A DNA stretch of 64,000 bases from Porphyra umbilicalis. Taxonomy: Eukaryota > Rhodophyta > Bangiophyceae > Bangiales > Bangiaceae. Of this stretch, positions 31,880 to 42,567 are shown piece by piece. Below the pieces are notes generated by a model. It was given only the letters and a program-made list of their open reading frames with translations. It was not told where the DNA came from and did not search any database. The stretch covers positions 34,860-98,859 of the forward strand of contig KV919054.1 in assembly GCA_002049455.2 (NCBI GenBank), in the 5' to 3' direction. Each line of letters begins with the position of its first letter. The first letter of the stretch is position 1. The position numbers were made by a program, and so were the translations under genes.

Positions 31880-32310
31880 GCGGCGTCCTTGCACTCTGTC
31901 AGTCGGTGGCTCCCATGTCCGTGCGACGACCGGGCGTGCACCGCGTGCCAGGCCACCTGCCCGTTTTTTTCTCTTCCGCACAGCCGCGCGCCGCGTGCCA
32001 CGCGCGGCACACCCACGCTCGGTGGGTGGGGGGGGAGGCCACCGCAGATGGCAGCGTTGCCGCCGCGCCTGCCGCCGACCCGGTGGTGGGCGTTCGACAA
32101 CCGCGCGCGCGACGCGCACCCACACGCGACCGTCGGGAGTTGGTACCAGCCAAACGAACGCCAGACGAAACGAACGAAAAACAAACGATGATTCCGTCTG
32201 GCATTGGTCTGTTCGTCGTCTGGCGATCGTCTGACACACGAGCGCCAGACGCGAGCCAAACGAAAGCCAGTTTCGTAAGCTCGGTAACTCGACGGTCGTG
32301 GCACGTGCGC
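31880..32310. repeat. CAGACGAA-rich inverted dispersed repeat, copy 1
   Basis: Contains GGTACCAGCCAAACGAACG followed by repeated CAGACGAA/TCGTCTGGC words, with a GC-rich block on its left. The same arrangement appears in opposite orientation at about 33470-33750. The interior words are themselves palindromic. Confidence 0.55.
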
Positions 32311-33470
32311 GGACCAAATCTAGAGCGGGCAGGCCATGCCTTCGTCAGTGGGCTGGCTTGTGCGGCCCGACGGCACACCGAGTCTCTCCAGGAGCCTGCA
32401 AGTGGTCAAGGTCTCGCTGCTGACAGTAAAGAAGTAACACTTTTCCCTACTGCCCATCTTCTTGCGGACTTCACGTCGTGACGAGGACAAATGGTGGTAA
32501 CTGACACGCCTGAAGGCTGCTCTCCGAGGGCTACGGTGCTACGTCATGGATAGCGGCATGCAGCAACTAAGTATGCTGTGTCGTCGTCCACGGCGTCCCC
32601 TGTGGCCACCCAGAGCGCCTTGTAACCGTGTTTCTTTCGAAGTTTAAAATTCAGGTGGTCAGGAGAGGGCGGGAGTGGAAGCAAGAGGAGAGGGCCCGCT
32701 GTGCGTTTGAGACGACAAGGCCTCTGTTCGTCTTGCCCTTCACAGCCCCGACCCGCCCCGGTGAGTCCTTGCTCGCCCTCGCGCCGCATGTTGCTCCTTC
32801 GCTACCCCCCGCTCCATCCGCTGGACCCCCCCACTGTCGGGGCCGCTCTCCTCAACCTCTTTGCTGCATCGTTGTCTGTTTTACTTACTCCCCCCTTATC
32901 CAATGTTGACACCAGAGGTACGCGGAGGGGGTGGCGGCGCTCTGTTCGTGAGATGAGAAGCCAGTGTCATGCCTCCGCGGCGCCCTCTGCCGGGGAGTGG
33001 TGGTGGGATGTGGGGAGCGAGTTGGGGCAGTCGGTGACGCTTGTGCTGGTGGTGGCGTGGTACATTGGATGAGAGTTAGAGGGCAGGTGGTCGTGGATCT
33101 TTGGACCTGTGAACCAGCATATGGTGGGATGGCTAGCAGAGATGGCGCTGACAGGGAGGCTGCGGATGGCATGAGGGGGGCCTGGGTAGGCTGGCGGGGG
33201 GGCGGGGTGGCGACGCGGTAGGTAGAGCGGTGGGGTTGTAGGTGCAGCGGCGGGGTGGTAGGTGGGCCGACTGGGTGGCGAAGCTGGACTGCCGGGGGGG
33301 CCCGGCCGGTCCGTACCGGCGGGCAGGACGAATCGTTAGTATGACTGGGCTAAACTATAGCCTCTAACGGGCAATACAAAAGTAATGCAGGCACACAAAG
33401 ACTTGGAGAGGTACAGAGATGGATCTGCTGACACCTGCGCTCATGGCCTATCCAGCTTGGTCGATATGCC
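32311..33470. other. Spacer between the two CAGACGAA repeats
   Basis: No conserved gene. The plus strand is C-rich at 32740-32900 and G-rich with GGTGGTAGG-type words at 33160-33310. Short ORFs only. Confidence 0.3.
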
Positions 33471-33760
33471 CAAACGTTCTGCCAAACGAAACACAGACGA
33501 AGCGAACGCACGACAAGCTTACGAACGGGCAGACGAAAATCCGTTCGTCTGGCGACCGTCTGTCAAACGCCTGCCAGACGAAAGGCTTACGAAACCGGCT
33601 TTCGTCTGGTTGGTACCAACCTCCGACGGTGGCATCGGCGGTTGCGCGCGACTGCCGTGGCAGAGGCCGGCCGGCGGGCGCCGCCACGGCCGCCCGCGGT
33701 GGGAGGCCGTCGGGCCGCCCACGGCGGCGCTGCCGCTGGCTTCGACCCCCTCTCCCGACG
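33470..33760. repeat. CAGACGAA-rich inverted dispersed repeat, copy 2
   Basis: Inverse counterpart of 31880-32310. GCCAAACGAAACACAGACG begins it, and it ends TCGTCTGGTTGGTACCAACC followed by a GC-rich block up to about 34200. Identity is patchy. Confidence 0.55.
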
Positions 33761-34467
33761 GTGTGGCGCCGGGACGGGGTTGGGGCACTCCCGACCCTGC
33801 CCCTCGCTTCCGGGGGTCCTCACCCCCGCCGGCGGGTGCTCCTCGTCGACGCTGCTCGTGTGCGCGCGTGGGGGCGGCCTGTGGCGGCCGCCCCGACGGC
33901 CGTCGCCGCCGCAGCGTCGGCACCCTCCCGCTTCACCTGGAAGCGGCGACGGGCACGCAGCGGCTGCCCCGCCAGCCAAAGGGGCGGGGGCCCCCGGTCA
34001 GGCGCACCCCGAGCCGCCTCCCGCACCGAGGCGTCGCGCGTTTGCGCGCAGGTGCGGCGGAAGCGGCGCGCTGCCGCCGCCGCGCACCCGTGGCCGCGAC
34101 GCCGACGGCCGCTGAGTGGGGGCACGGCGGCGCTGCAGGCGCCGGCGCCGAGCGCCACGCCGACGATGGGGATGCGGGGATTTCCTTCGGCGCAAAAGAC
34201 GTGGAACCGCGTGAGGACAGCGTGGGGGGGGGTTCAAAGCCTTGCGAGGTCGTCCCGCTGGTCCGCCGTCCACTCGCGTGGTCTGCGTGGCAGAAACTGG
34301 TCAAGGGCGATTGTACGGGGCTCCCGTGGTGGCCGCCCTGTGGTGTGGGTGAGAAAGAGGTGGGAAAAAGACAACTACGCTGTTTTGGTGTGGCGGGACA
34401 GTGGCGTAGGTGTAGGTGGCATTGTGTCTGAGCAGCGTTGCCTCTTGTCATAGCACCTTCAGAAGAT

Positions 34468-35054
34468 GAGGCACTTTCACAAACTGTCAAATTTGAACGA
34501 AACTGTCATCTTGCAGAACCCCCCTCAGATGCATCGCCAGGGGGGGTGGTCCGCACTCACCGGGCCATAGAGGCCGATTCTGAGGACGCTCCGATACGGC
34601 CCTACAACAGCGAGATATGCATGTAGAAACGGAAAACAAAGCCAGACCCTGTGAGAAGAGGACACAAGGATGCATCCCAGGGAGTGGGTGTCTCTGAGAG
34701 CGTTTTCTTCATCTTCTTTGACGACATCCAATAACTTCTCGGCTCGACCCCCCTGAACGCACCTCTGAGGCGAGTCAAATCCAGCGCTTTTTTAATGCCG
34801 TCAATCAAGATGAAGAAAGCGCCCTCAGATACACCTACTCCCTGGGATGCATCCTTGTGACCTCTTCTCACGGGGTCTGGCTTTGTTTTCCATTTCTACG
34901 TGCATATCTCGCTGTTGTAGGGCCGTATCGGAGCGTCCTCAGAATCGACCTCTATGGCCCTGGGAGTGCGGACCACCCCCCCTGGCGATGCATCTGAGGG
35001 GGGTTCTGCAAGATGACAGTTTCGTTCAAATTTGACAGTTTGTGAAAGTGCCTC
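34468..35054. mobile_element. Foldback element (near-perfect 258-bp inverted repeat)
   Basis: The arms 34468-34725 and 34797-35054 are about 95% identical in inverse orientation, separated by a loop of about 70 bp. The outer tips are GAGGCACTTTCACAAACTG and its complement. GAT lies directly outside both tips, a possible 3-bp target duplication. The transcript would form a long hairpin. ORFs in it mirror each other and are not called. Confidence 0.85.
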
Positions 35055-35334
35055 GATGCACGTGACGCTCTTGTCACTCTTTGGTCGTGGGAAATAGGGT
35101 TACCCAACTGGTGTATCGTAATTTGTTAAAACTGGTTTGCATTGGGTAAAAATCGGACATCGCTTGTGAACTGGTTTTGGATGCGAAATATTGGTCGAAC
35201 TGGTTATTCAAGTACGAGAGCGTTGCTGTCCTGTGACCGGAATTGCGTGCGTCCCTTTGCTTTAAGTGCGGGACCCGATCCAACCTAAGGACCTGTGCAC
35301 GACCTGAACCGACGACTGGTGTCTTCGTCTCTCA

Positions 35335-35460
35335 CACATCGCACACGAGTCGTGTAACTACCTACCGCACACGAGTCGTGTAACGAGAGGTATAACCAGA
35401 GGTAGAACCACACCGCACACAAGTCGTGCAACCACGCCGCACACTTGTGGTGCAATCGCA
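35335..35460. repeat. Short palindromic tandem repeats
   Basis: About four units of CCGCACACGAGTCGTGTAAC with increasing divergence and uneven spacing (about 24-45 bp). The core CACACGAGTCGTGT is nearly palindromic. Located in the outer hAT element. Confidence 0.6.
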
Positions 35461-36253
35461 CCACTCACGCCCGCATAGGAGAGGGACGGCCACGTACGCA
35501 ACACGCAACCACGCGGGAAGAGTGAAGGTCCATGTACCTAGCATGTATGTACCTAGCAGCCTCGAGTAGATATGGGAAAGAAAAGCAACGACGAGGACCA
35601 TTGCACACGCCAAGAACACATCATGTACGAAGAAGCAGAAGAGAAGGGAACGCCGCGCAGAGGAGACGGATGCTCGTGCCAGACGCGCTGCACGCAGGCA
35701 CAGAACGTACGCACACTGCCCTCCTCAGTAAATGACTCTACTGACTCTTTCACTGACTCCTCTGACTCTCCAACTGACTCCACTGGCCATCATACATACT
35801 GGCAGTTCGACTGACGTCGACATTTACCTACAGACATATCATCCACAGATACACACCAGCATCTCCCCGTGTATCACACCATGTGGGTCCACATGACGAC
35901 GAGGGAAGATGTCACTGCCCAAAGCGGTGCAGTAGACGGATGCCTGGGACAAGTCCAAGGCCAGCGTTGGTGCAGCACATGGCACCAAGGCGCCAACCGA
36001 CGATAGAGCGTTTGGCGGGTGGGCAAGGAGGGAGGTAGAACTGCAACGGGCTCGTAAGGTGTGGCACTGAGAGCGACAGAGAAAACGGAACATGAAAGGG
36101 GGAGGGGGAGGAGTGTGGTGCAAGGGTCGGCAGGGACTGGGAGACCGGTAGGGATGAGCAACCGGCTCGTTTTCGGAAACTGGTTGAGCCGGGTATTTGG
36201 TCATCCAGTTCCCAGTTTAAAACCGGTTGCAAACAAATACTATACTTTGCGTA

Positions 36254-36702
36254 TTGCTATCCTCCAAAAAATGGCGGTTGCAGAGAGAAGGGAGGCAGAG
36301 CCGACGACACAGCATAGAAATGAAGTCGGATTGGCTGTTCGACAAGCCACGATCGTACTATTGGCTGGGAGTTGCCGCCAGTCATCTTGCAAGCCAATCA
36401 ACGTGTCTTGCAGGGGTCACGCAGAGCCATTGCAACCCAAAATAAGATTTCCTGAGATTTTTGGGCCGCTTGCTCGGGCCTGAAGAGGGCATGGAGAGGG
36501 TTCTGGGCCAGACCTATGATTTGTCATGAGATCAACAAATTTCTTCAGATTTCTTGAGATCCTGATGTGCGTTTCCAGCGCGCAGAGCTGCATGAGGAGA
36601 CTGTGTAAGGAAATCAGATGATTCCTAGCCTTTCCATTGGTCCACGTACGCTGTTGAATGATTGCAACCACTCTGCAACCGCCATTTTTTGGAGGTCAGC
36701 AA
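36254..36702. mobile_element. MITE, diverged relative of the TTGCTGATCC family
   Basis: 449 bp with ends TTGCTRWCCTCCAAAAAA then TGGCGGTTGCAGAG in inverse orientation (about 33 bp, two mismatches). TA lies on each side (36252-36253 and 36703-36704). The first dozen bases resemble the 18819 and 61526 elements, but the interior does not obviously match. Nested in the inner hAT. Confidence 0.82.
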
Positions 36703-36892
36703 TATAATATCAATGCATTGGATAGTTGTATACCTTCATTCCGAGATTTGACAACGTTCCGACGCCACCATTGCGGCTGTGTCGCCGGGACGTTCTGCTC
36801 CTTTCCCAACTGCTCGCCGTCCCAGCCTCTCCGTCCATTGAACGGCGCCCCCCATCACAGCCCCCGGCTCTCTCCACCAGGACAGCCATAAC

Positions 36893-39175
36893 CATGGCCA
36901 ACACTCCGCTCCCCCCCTCACCCCCGACCCCGACGGACGGCGCGACCAATGAGCTGACGGTCCCAAGCGCTCCGGCAGCCGCTGGTGGCACGGCTGCCAA
37001 TGCGGCCTCTCTGCCGCTGGAAGCCACCGCAAGGGTGCCGCTGGGCTTCCGTGCCGTCGGGCCGACGAAAAAGCCGGGTCTATGACTACTAAGTTGCCGA
37101 GTACAACAGTGCAGGCGTCATGGATTCTACTGCCTTTTTTTGCGTCCACGAGGACCATCTGGGGCACCCTTCTCGTGTGGCACATGCCAACGGGACCACC
37201 AACTTGAAGCGGCACTTACGGGACAAGCACGCAATTGAAGCCTAGCCTATCCTCCCTGTGCCCTCGCTCGCCGCGCAGGGCAATACCGTCCAAGTTACTG
37301 ATCAGGTCCACATCACGTCTTTTTTCGCGGCCAAGCCGGGCCCCTACCCGTCGGGGCACCCGACGCAGCAGAGATTCTACGACGCCCAGGTCAATATGAT
37401 CATCTCCACCCTGAGCCCGGAGGCGATTGTGGACAACCCCGCGTACGTGTCTATGATTGGGGTCGCCAATCCCCGCTTGTCAACACTGTCCCGGTTTTCC
37501 CTCTCTCGGGCTATCTGGCTGGTGGCGGTGCGCCTGTCGCCACTCGACGGAGCTCCGCGAGTGGTACGGACCGGGCGTTGGGCGGTGGCGGAATCCCGGG
37601 CGGCGGGGGCGGTGCCAGCGGACCAGTCGGAAACGGGGGAGCACGCCGTGGGGGCGGCGCTACTGGAACCGATGGGCTCGACGGTCTGGGTCGTCGCGCG
37701 TTGCCAGATCTCGACGATGCGGACGGTGAAGGAGGCGATGGAGGTGATTTGGACGATGACGGGTCTGATTGTGGGGACCCTGTCAAGCTCGGCCCTGATC
37801 TCGTTGAGTCGGGAGGCGATGGGTCAGGGACCGGCGGCGATGCAGCAGCCCTCGCAACCGAACGTGCCGACACCTTTTTCTCCGAAATACCTGCCGCCTT
37901 CCGGAACCGGCAGGCCGATCACGTGACTCGGGATGCCGCGTTCCTTTGGCAGCACGCCCGGTGTGCCACGCACACCCTGCAGCAGTCTGTGCGTAAGGGC
38001 CTGTCGGTGCCGATTGTGCGGTATTTGCTTGACAAGGTGCGGTTGGTGGGCAAGCTGTGCCGCACAAGTACCAACTTCCAGGAGGAAATGAGGCTGGCGG
38101 TCGAGTCTGAGGAGGCCCATGCAGCGGCTCACGAGGGCAGAGAGCCGTTGGGCTCTGCGCTTCTCGTTTCCCGCTTGATCATCGACTGCCCCACCCGCTG
38201 GGGGTCGGCTGCTGTCATGCTTCGCCGGTTCCTTCGTGTCGGCGCAGCCGTGCCAGCTGCCCTGTAATCGTACTACCACTACACAGCGGTGCCGGCACGG
38301 AAGAAGCGCGTGGAGTGCCCAAGCTTCCAGGAGCAGGCAGCGCTTAAAATACTTGTTAAGTTTCTGGAGATATTGGAGAGCGCCTCCGCGAGCCTGGGGT
38401 CCGAGTCAACGGCGAAGAGCCCCATGGAGGAGGCGGTGTATTGGTATGTGCGCCGTGCCGCGGCTCCCCAGACGCTGGACTGCCAAGCCATTACTTCATT
38501 CAAGTGCGCCGTGGTGGGCGACATGGCCACCCGCCGGGACCGAGAGCGTCTGGAAGGACCCAACCCCTGCTGGTTTGACATTCGTGTGGCGGCTGTGCTT
38601 CTAGACCCGTTCACCAAGTCTTTTACATTCGGTGACATCCCATCAACTGCAGCCACGGCGCGGCACCGCGCCATCGACATCATTTGCTGGATGGTCGCGC
38701 GATCGCCAGATGCGACTGGAGCTGGGTCTGAGCGTGCGGGCAGCGGCCCAGCAGCGGGTGGCAGCGACGGTGGTGCCCCCCCCCCGACCAAGAAGAAGCG
38801 GACGTTTGCCTCTAGCTTACGCGCTTTTGCTGCTGAAGGAACGTTTGGAGAGGACAGCAACAGTCCCTCTGTACGGTCGGATTCGGTATCTACTGTTCCC
38901 AGTGAGACGGAGTGGGAAGCGTACATTGCCTTTTCGGTGGATACTGACTCGGAGGAGACTGCTTTTTCATGGTGGCTCCAGCATGAGCAGCTCTTCCCCC
39001 GAGTTTCTTTGGGAGCTCGCTACTTGCTGCCCATTCCTGTAACAAGCGTCGCCTCTGAGCGAGTGTTCTCCAAGGCAGGTCGTACAGTCACGAAGAGCCG
39101 GGCTCGATTGACTGGGGCCCACGCGGAGAAGTATGTTGTACTGAATGACAATTTGCTACGGACCGCTAGCGAGTG
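36893..39175 (+). pseudogene. hAT-family transposase, degenerate
   Basis: Three segments in order. First, from MANTPLPP an N-terminal stretch, then in another frame a BED-type finger (FFCVHEDHLGHPSRV...NLKRHLRDKH, about 37132-37240) with stops before and after. Second, 37578-38267 includes LIIDCPTRWGSAAVMLRRF, the conserved hAT motif. Third, 38268-39175 in the same frame after one TAA (38265) includes SVASERVFSKAGR and KYVVLNDNLL of the hAT C-terminal dimerisation domain. Region 37400-37850 cannot be read as one clear frame. It would move DNA as an RNase-H-fold transposase if intact, but frameshifts and stops make this copy inactive. Confidence 0.85.
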
Positions 39176-40196
39176 ATGGAGGGTTTTTTCTTGACTGAAC
39201 CAAGGCTCCATTGTCCAGAGCACAGCCCCAAGAGAGACAGTCTCAACAGTCCCTCACCTCCCAGAATAGCAACGAGATAAGGTCCTCCTCCCCTCCCCCC
39301 TCATCCACAACTGATGCAATATCCCCCCCCCCCAGCCGCTTGCTGCACAGCCACTGGCACATTCTAGGGGCGTCCCCCCGGCCCCACCTGCATCATCTCG
39401 AGTGCCGACTGTCCAGTGTGTCATGCCACAGGCGGCAGCCCGAGACGAGAGTGGCATGGTGGAAGACGGCTGATCAGTCTGCTTTGCCGTGTGCCCGGCC
39501 GGCTGAGACCAGCCCACCCTCGCGCAGAGCGGACGTGCCAAATTCGTGGTCTCGTGTGTGAAGCGCACGACGCGGCCGGGCCCGCGGAGGGGGGGTCGAA
39601 GGGCACGTGATGACATGTGGCTGCGGATGGGATCAGTCGGTGGCGGGCCCACGCAAGCACTTCCTGGGACCTGACCTTGGCGAATGATCAGGTGGGGGCA
39701 CGTGGCAGACCACGTGGCAACCGGTTGGCCCAGTTTTCAGCCCTCAGAATTGGTTACAATCCGGTCCATGTTTTTTGCCAGTTTTAACTGGTTTCAACCG
39801 GTTGTAACTAACCGGTTTCTCATCCCTAGAGACCGGATCGTCCTCGGCCGGGAAGAGCCGCAGACCCCCAGTCTCATGTGTGGCTGGCGCTCGGCCGTGG
39901 TCCACCAACTAGTTTAAAAACTGGTTATTGGCCACCGAACACATTGGATGAACTGGTTCGGCCCCGCGAACCAATTGGGCAACCCTAGTGTGAAAGCGGT
40001 TTTGTCGTTTCCCAAGTCCAGGGTGTTGTCACGAACGCGCTTTTAGTCAGGCATCGCTTGCTCAAGTCTCGGACGAAACCAACTACACAGTCTGTTCCCG
40101 GTTGACTGTCGATGCTCCGACCCGCTCTGTCTTCCCGGCCGGAAGCTCGCACCGCCCCAACGCTTTTTCCGTACTCGGCGCTGCTCCCAGAGCGGC

Positions 40197-42567
40197 ATGA
40201 CAGAGCCCTACGTTGATGGAGCTTCCTCCCTGCCCCCCCCTCCCGGAACGAGCGGCGGCCACCCCGCCTTTCCCGGCCTCGACACGCCGGGCGAGGATGG
40301 CCTTGGCGGCCGCCGCAGTGGCGACGGCGTGCAGACGGGGGATGGGAGCGCCGGCAGCGAGGCGCCCCCAGAGGCACCTTGGCTGCAAGAGGGGCTCGAA
40401 CAGCTTTGGCCGCACATCTCGTTGGTGATTGAGGTACGTGGCGAATGGCGCTCGAGAGGGGCCGAAGAGGAGAAGACGACGACGAGAACCCCTGTGAGGG
40501 ATGTGGCGGCGCGTCAGGTGCTGTGGGCGCTGCTTGCACGTTGGCTGATTGCGTTGGCCACTGTGTTTTGGGGGTACCCGAGTCGTACGCGCCCGTGTCG
40601 CGCAGCGGCAGCAACTGACACGTTTGCGTCTGTAACCTGTGCCGTTCATGTCCCCCCTGCATGTGCCCGCCTCCTCGGGCTCCACCCGTCTGCGCGCCTC
40701 TCCACCCCTCTCGTAGAAGTTCCTGCGGGAGCACGTGCAAATCAAGCTCGCGGACGCGCTCCCCCACGTCTTCCCCTCCCTCCGCTTCCACACCATCGAC
40801 CTCGGGCCCAACCCCCCGGTCATCACCAACATCCGAATTCTCCCCGTGGCGGCGCCGGCCGTGTCCCCCCCGCCAGTCTCGTCTTTCGGCGCCTCATCGT
40901 CGTACGCTTCCTTCTCCTCCGCCTCCTCCCTCCGCTCCCTCTCCACGTCGTCCCTCACGTCCTCCCTACCGTTTGCGACGACGACGGCGGCGGCGGCGGC
41001 GGCGGCAGCTTCGACGGGCACTTCCGTCCTGGCGTCGTCGCTCCGCTTTGTGTGCGATGTGACGTACGCCAACGACTGTACCATCACCCTCGGGGTGACG
41101 TCTGCGCCCAGCGCGGCGTCGACCGCTGCCGACGGCGCGGCCGGGTCCGCCGCCTCAGCGGCAGGCGCCGGCTCGACGGCCACGTCGGCCTTTCGGCGGC
41201 TGGCGGCCAAGCTGTCAGCCGCCGCCACGTTTGGCGTTTCTCGCCTGACGCTGTCTGGTACCGCCGAGGTGTCCCTCTCCCCCCTCCTTCCGCGCCTGCC
41301 GCTCGCCGGCGGGGTGGCGGTAGGCTTTGCCAACCCGCCCGCCCTCGGCATGACCTTTTCCGGCCTCGCCGCCGCCGCCGACCTCACCGCCGTCGTCGCC
41401 GCCCCCGTGCGGCGGGTCGTGGCCGAAGTCCTCTCGGCGTTTGCGGTGCTGCCCAACCGGGTCTCCTTTTCCTTGTCGGGCGTGGCGGGCGAGCGGGCGC
41501 CCGACGCGCCGCCGCCACTCGGTGTGCTCCGCGTGCGCGTGGTGGGGGTGCGGGACTTGGAGCCGGGCGTCGACCTGGGCGGTGTAGCCATCGAAGCGCG
41601 GCTGGGCGATGGCCTTGCGTCGTTGCCGCCAGGCGGCGCCGCCGCCGATTTTTTGGTCGTCTCCCCGCGGCAGGCCCTCCGCTTGGCCGTTACAGATGCG
41701 GGCCGCGCGTCGGCGCCGCTGCTCGGGCGGGGGTGGGTGGAGGCCGGGCCGCTGCTTGCGGACGCGGCGGTGAGGGGGCGGCCGACCAAGGTCGACGTCG
41801 CCCTCCGCCCGCCGTGGGCGCCACCGATTGGGGTGTCCCCGCCGACGCCTCCGCCATTGTCGGCGCCGCTGTCGCCGGGCGGGTCTGGGGGGGGACTCAC
41901 CCTCGCGGTGACCGCCCTCGGCCTGTCGTCGTCGCGGCTGGCGCTGCCGGGGGCGGTCGCCACACTCTTGTATGTGGTCGTTGGCGCTGTCGGCGGGCTG
42001 CCGCGGCCCATCCCAGCGGCGGCGGCGGTCGCCGCCGCCGTGGGGGGGGGCACGAGCATTGGGGCGGGCAGCCGGCGGCGGCGCCTGCGTGCCGCCCTCG
42101 GCGGCGGCTCTGCCGCCACGGCCGCCGCTGCCGTGCCGCCCCCCCCCGCCCACGCCGGCGACGACGGGGAGGCGCCCCCCCCCATCAAACGCAAGGTGCT
42201 CGTGCATGTCGCCGCGCCCGGCCAAGCGCCGCGCGTCACCGCGTCCGCGTCGATGAGGCCCGAGGCCCGTCCGGACGCTGCGGGCGGGGGCCCCCTCACG
42301 TTGGGCGCCGCCACCGAGGGCGTCTTTTTCTTCCTCCTGCCCCCGGGCGCTGCTAGCGACCCGACTGGCGTCGTGCAAGTGGTCGTTCGGGACGCGGCGG
42401 TCAAGGGCGACGCGGCGGGGGAGCGTGGGGCGGGCGTGCTCACAGACTTTTTTGTGGCGCTTGAGGACGTAATCAGCCGGCCGGGGATGATGCGGGAGGA
42501 CGTCTTCCAGGGGTCCGCGGGGGGAACTGTGCGGCTGCGGTTGGCAGTGGCTGCCGTTGGCGGATGA
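40197..42567 (+). CDS. SMP and C2 domain protein (extended-synaptotagmin/tricalbin-like), two exons
   Basis: Exons 40197-40433 and 40717-42567 (283-bp GT-AG intron) give 695 residues. An SMP lipid-transfer domain starts at WLQEGLEQLWPHIS (about residue 62), continues through FPSLRFHTIDLGPNPPVIT, and ends near VLSAFAVLPNRVSFSLSG (about 330). An Ala/Ser-rich insertion sits inside it. Two C2-like domains follow: GVLRVRVVGVRDLEPG (about 347) and a second around 470-690. SMP proteins carry glycerolipids at ER contact sites, and C2 domains dock on membranes. No N-terminal membrane hairpin is present, unlike animal E-Syts, so the start may be incomplete or the protein soluble. Calcium ligands are not obvious. 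Confidence 0.88.

Larger units (their letters stand above)
36149..39828 (+). mobile_element. Inner hAT element carrying a degenerate transposase
   Basis: 3680 bp with ends TAGGGATGAGMAACCGG in inverse orientation and a perfect 8-bp duplication GAGACCGG (36141-36148 and 39829-39836). Subterminal ACCGGTT/AACTGGTT words are clustered at both ends. Gene order inside is BED zinc finger, catalytic region, hAT dimerisation domain. It is inserted in the outer hAT and itself hosts the MITE at 36254-36702. Confidence 0.92.
35095..39987. mobile_element. Outer hAT element, interrupted by a second hAT
   Basis: Termini TAGGGTTRCCCAAYTGGT at both ends in inverse orientation. Flanking 8-bp duplications GTGGGAAA (35087-35094) and GTGTGAAA (39988-39995) match at seven of eight. 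The subterminal zones carry repeated AACTGGTT words. Subtracting the inner hAT leaves about 1.2 kb with no transposase, so this was probably a non-autonomous element. Its right end lies about 210 bp upstream of the SMP-protein start codon. Confidence 0.85.

Noticed and set aside
35335..35460. CRISPR-like palindromic repeats
   Set aside because: Units have uneven spacing, diverge quickly and lie in a hAT element of a eukaryotic genome.
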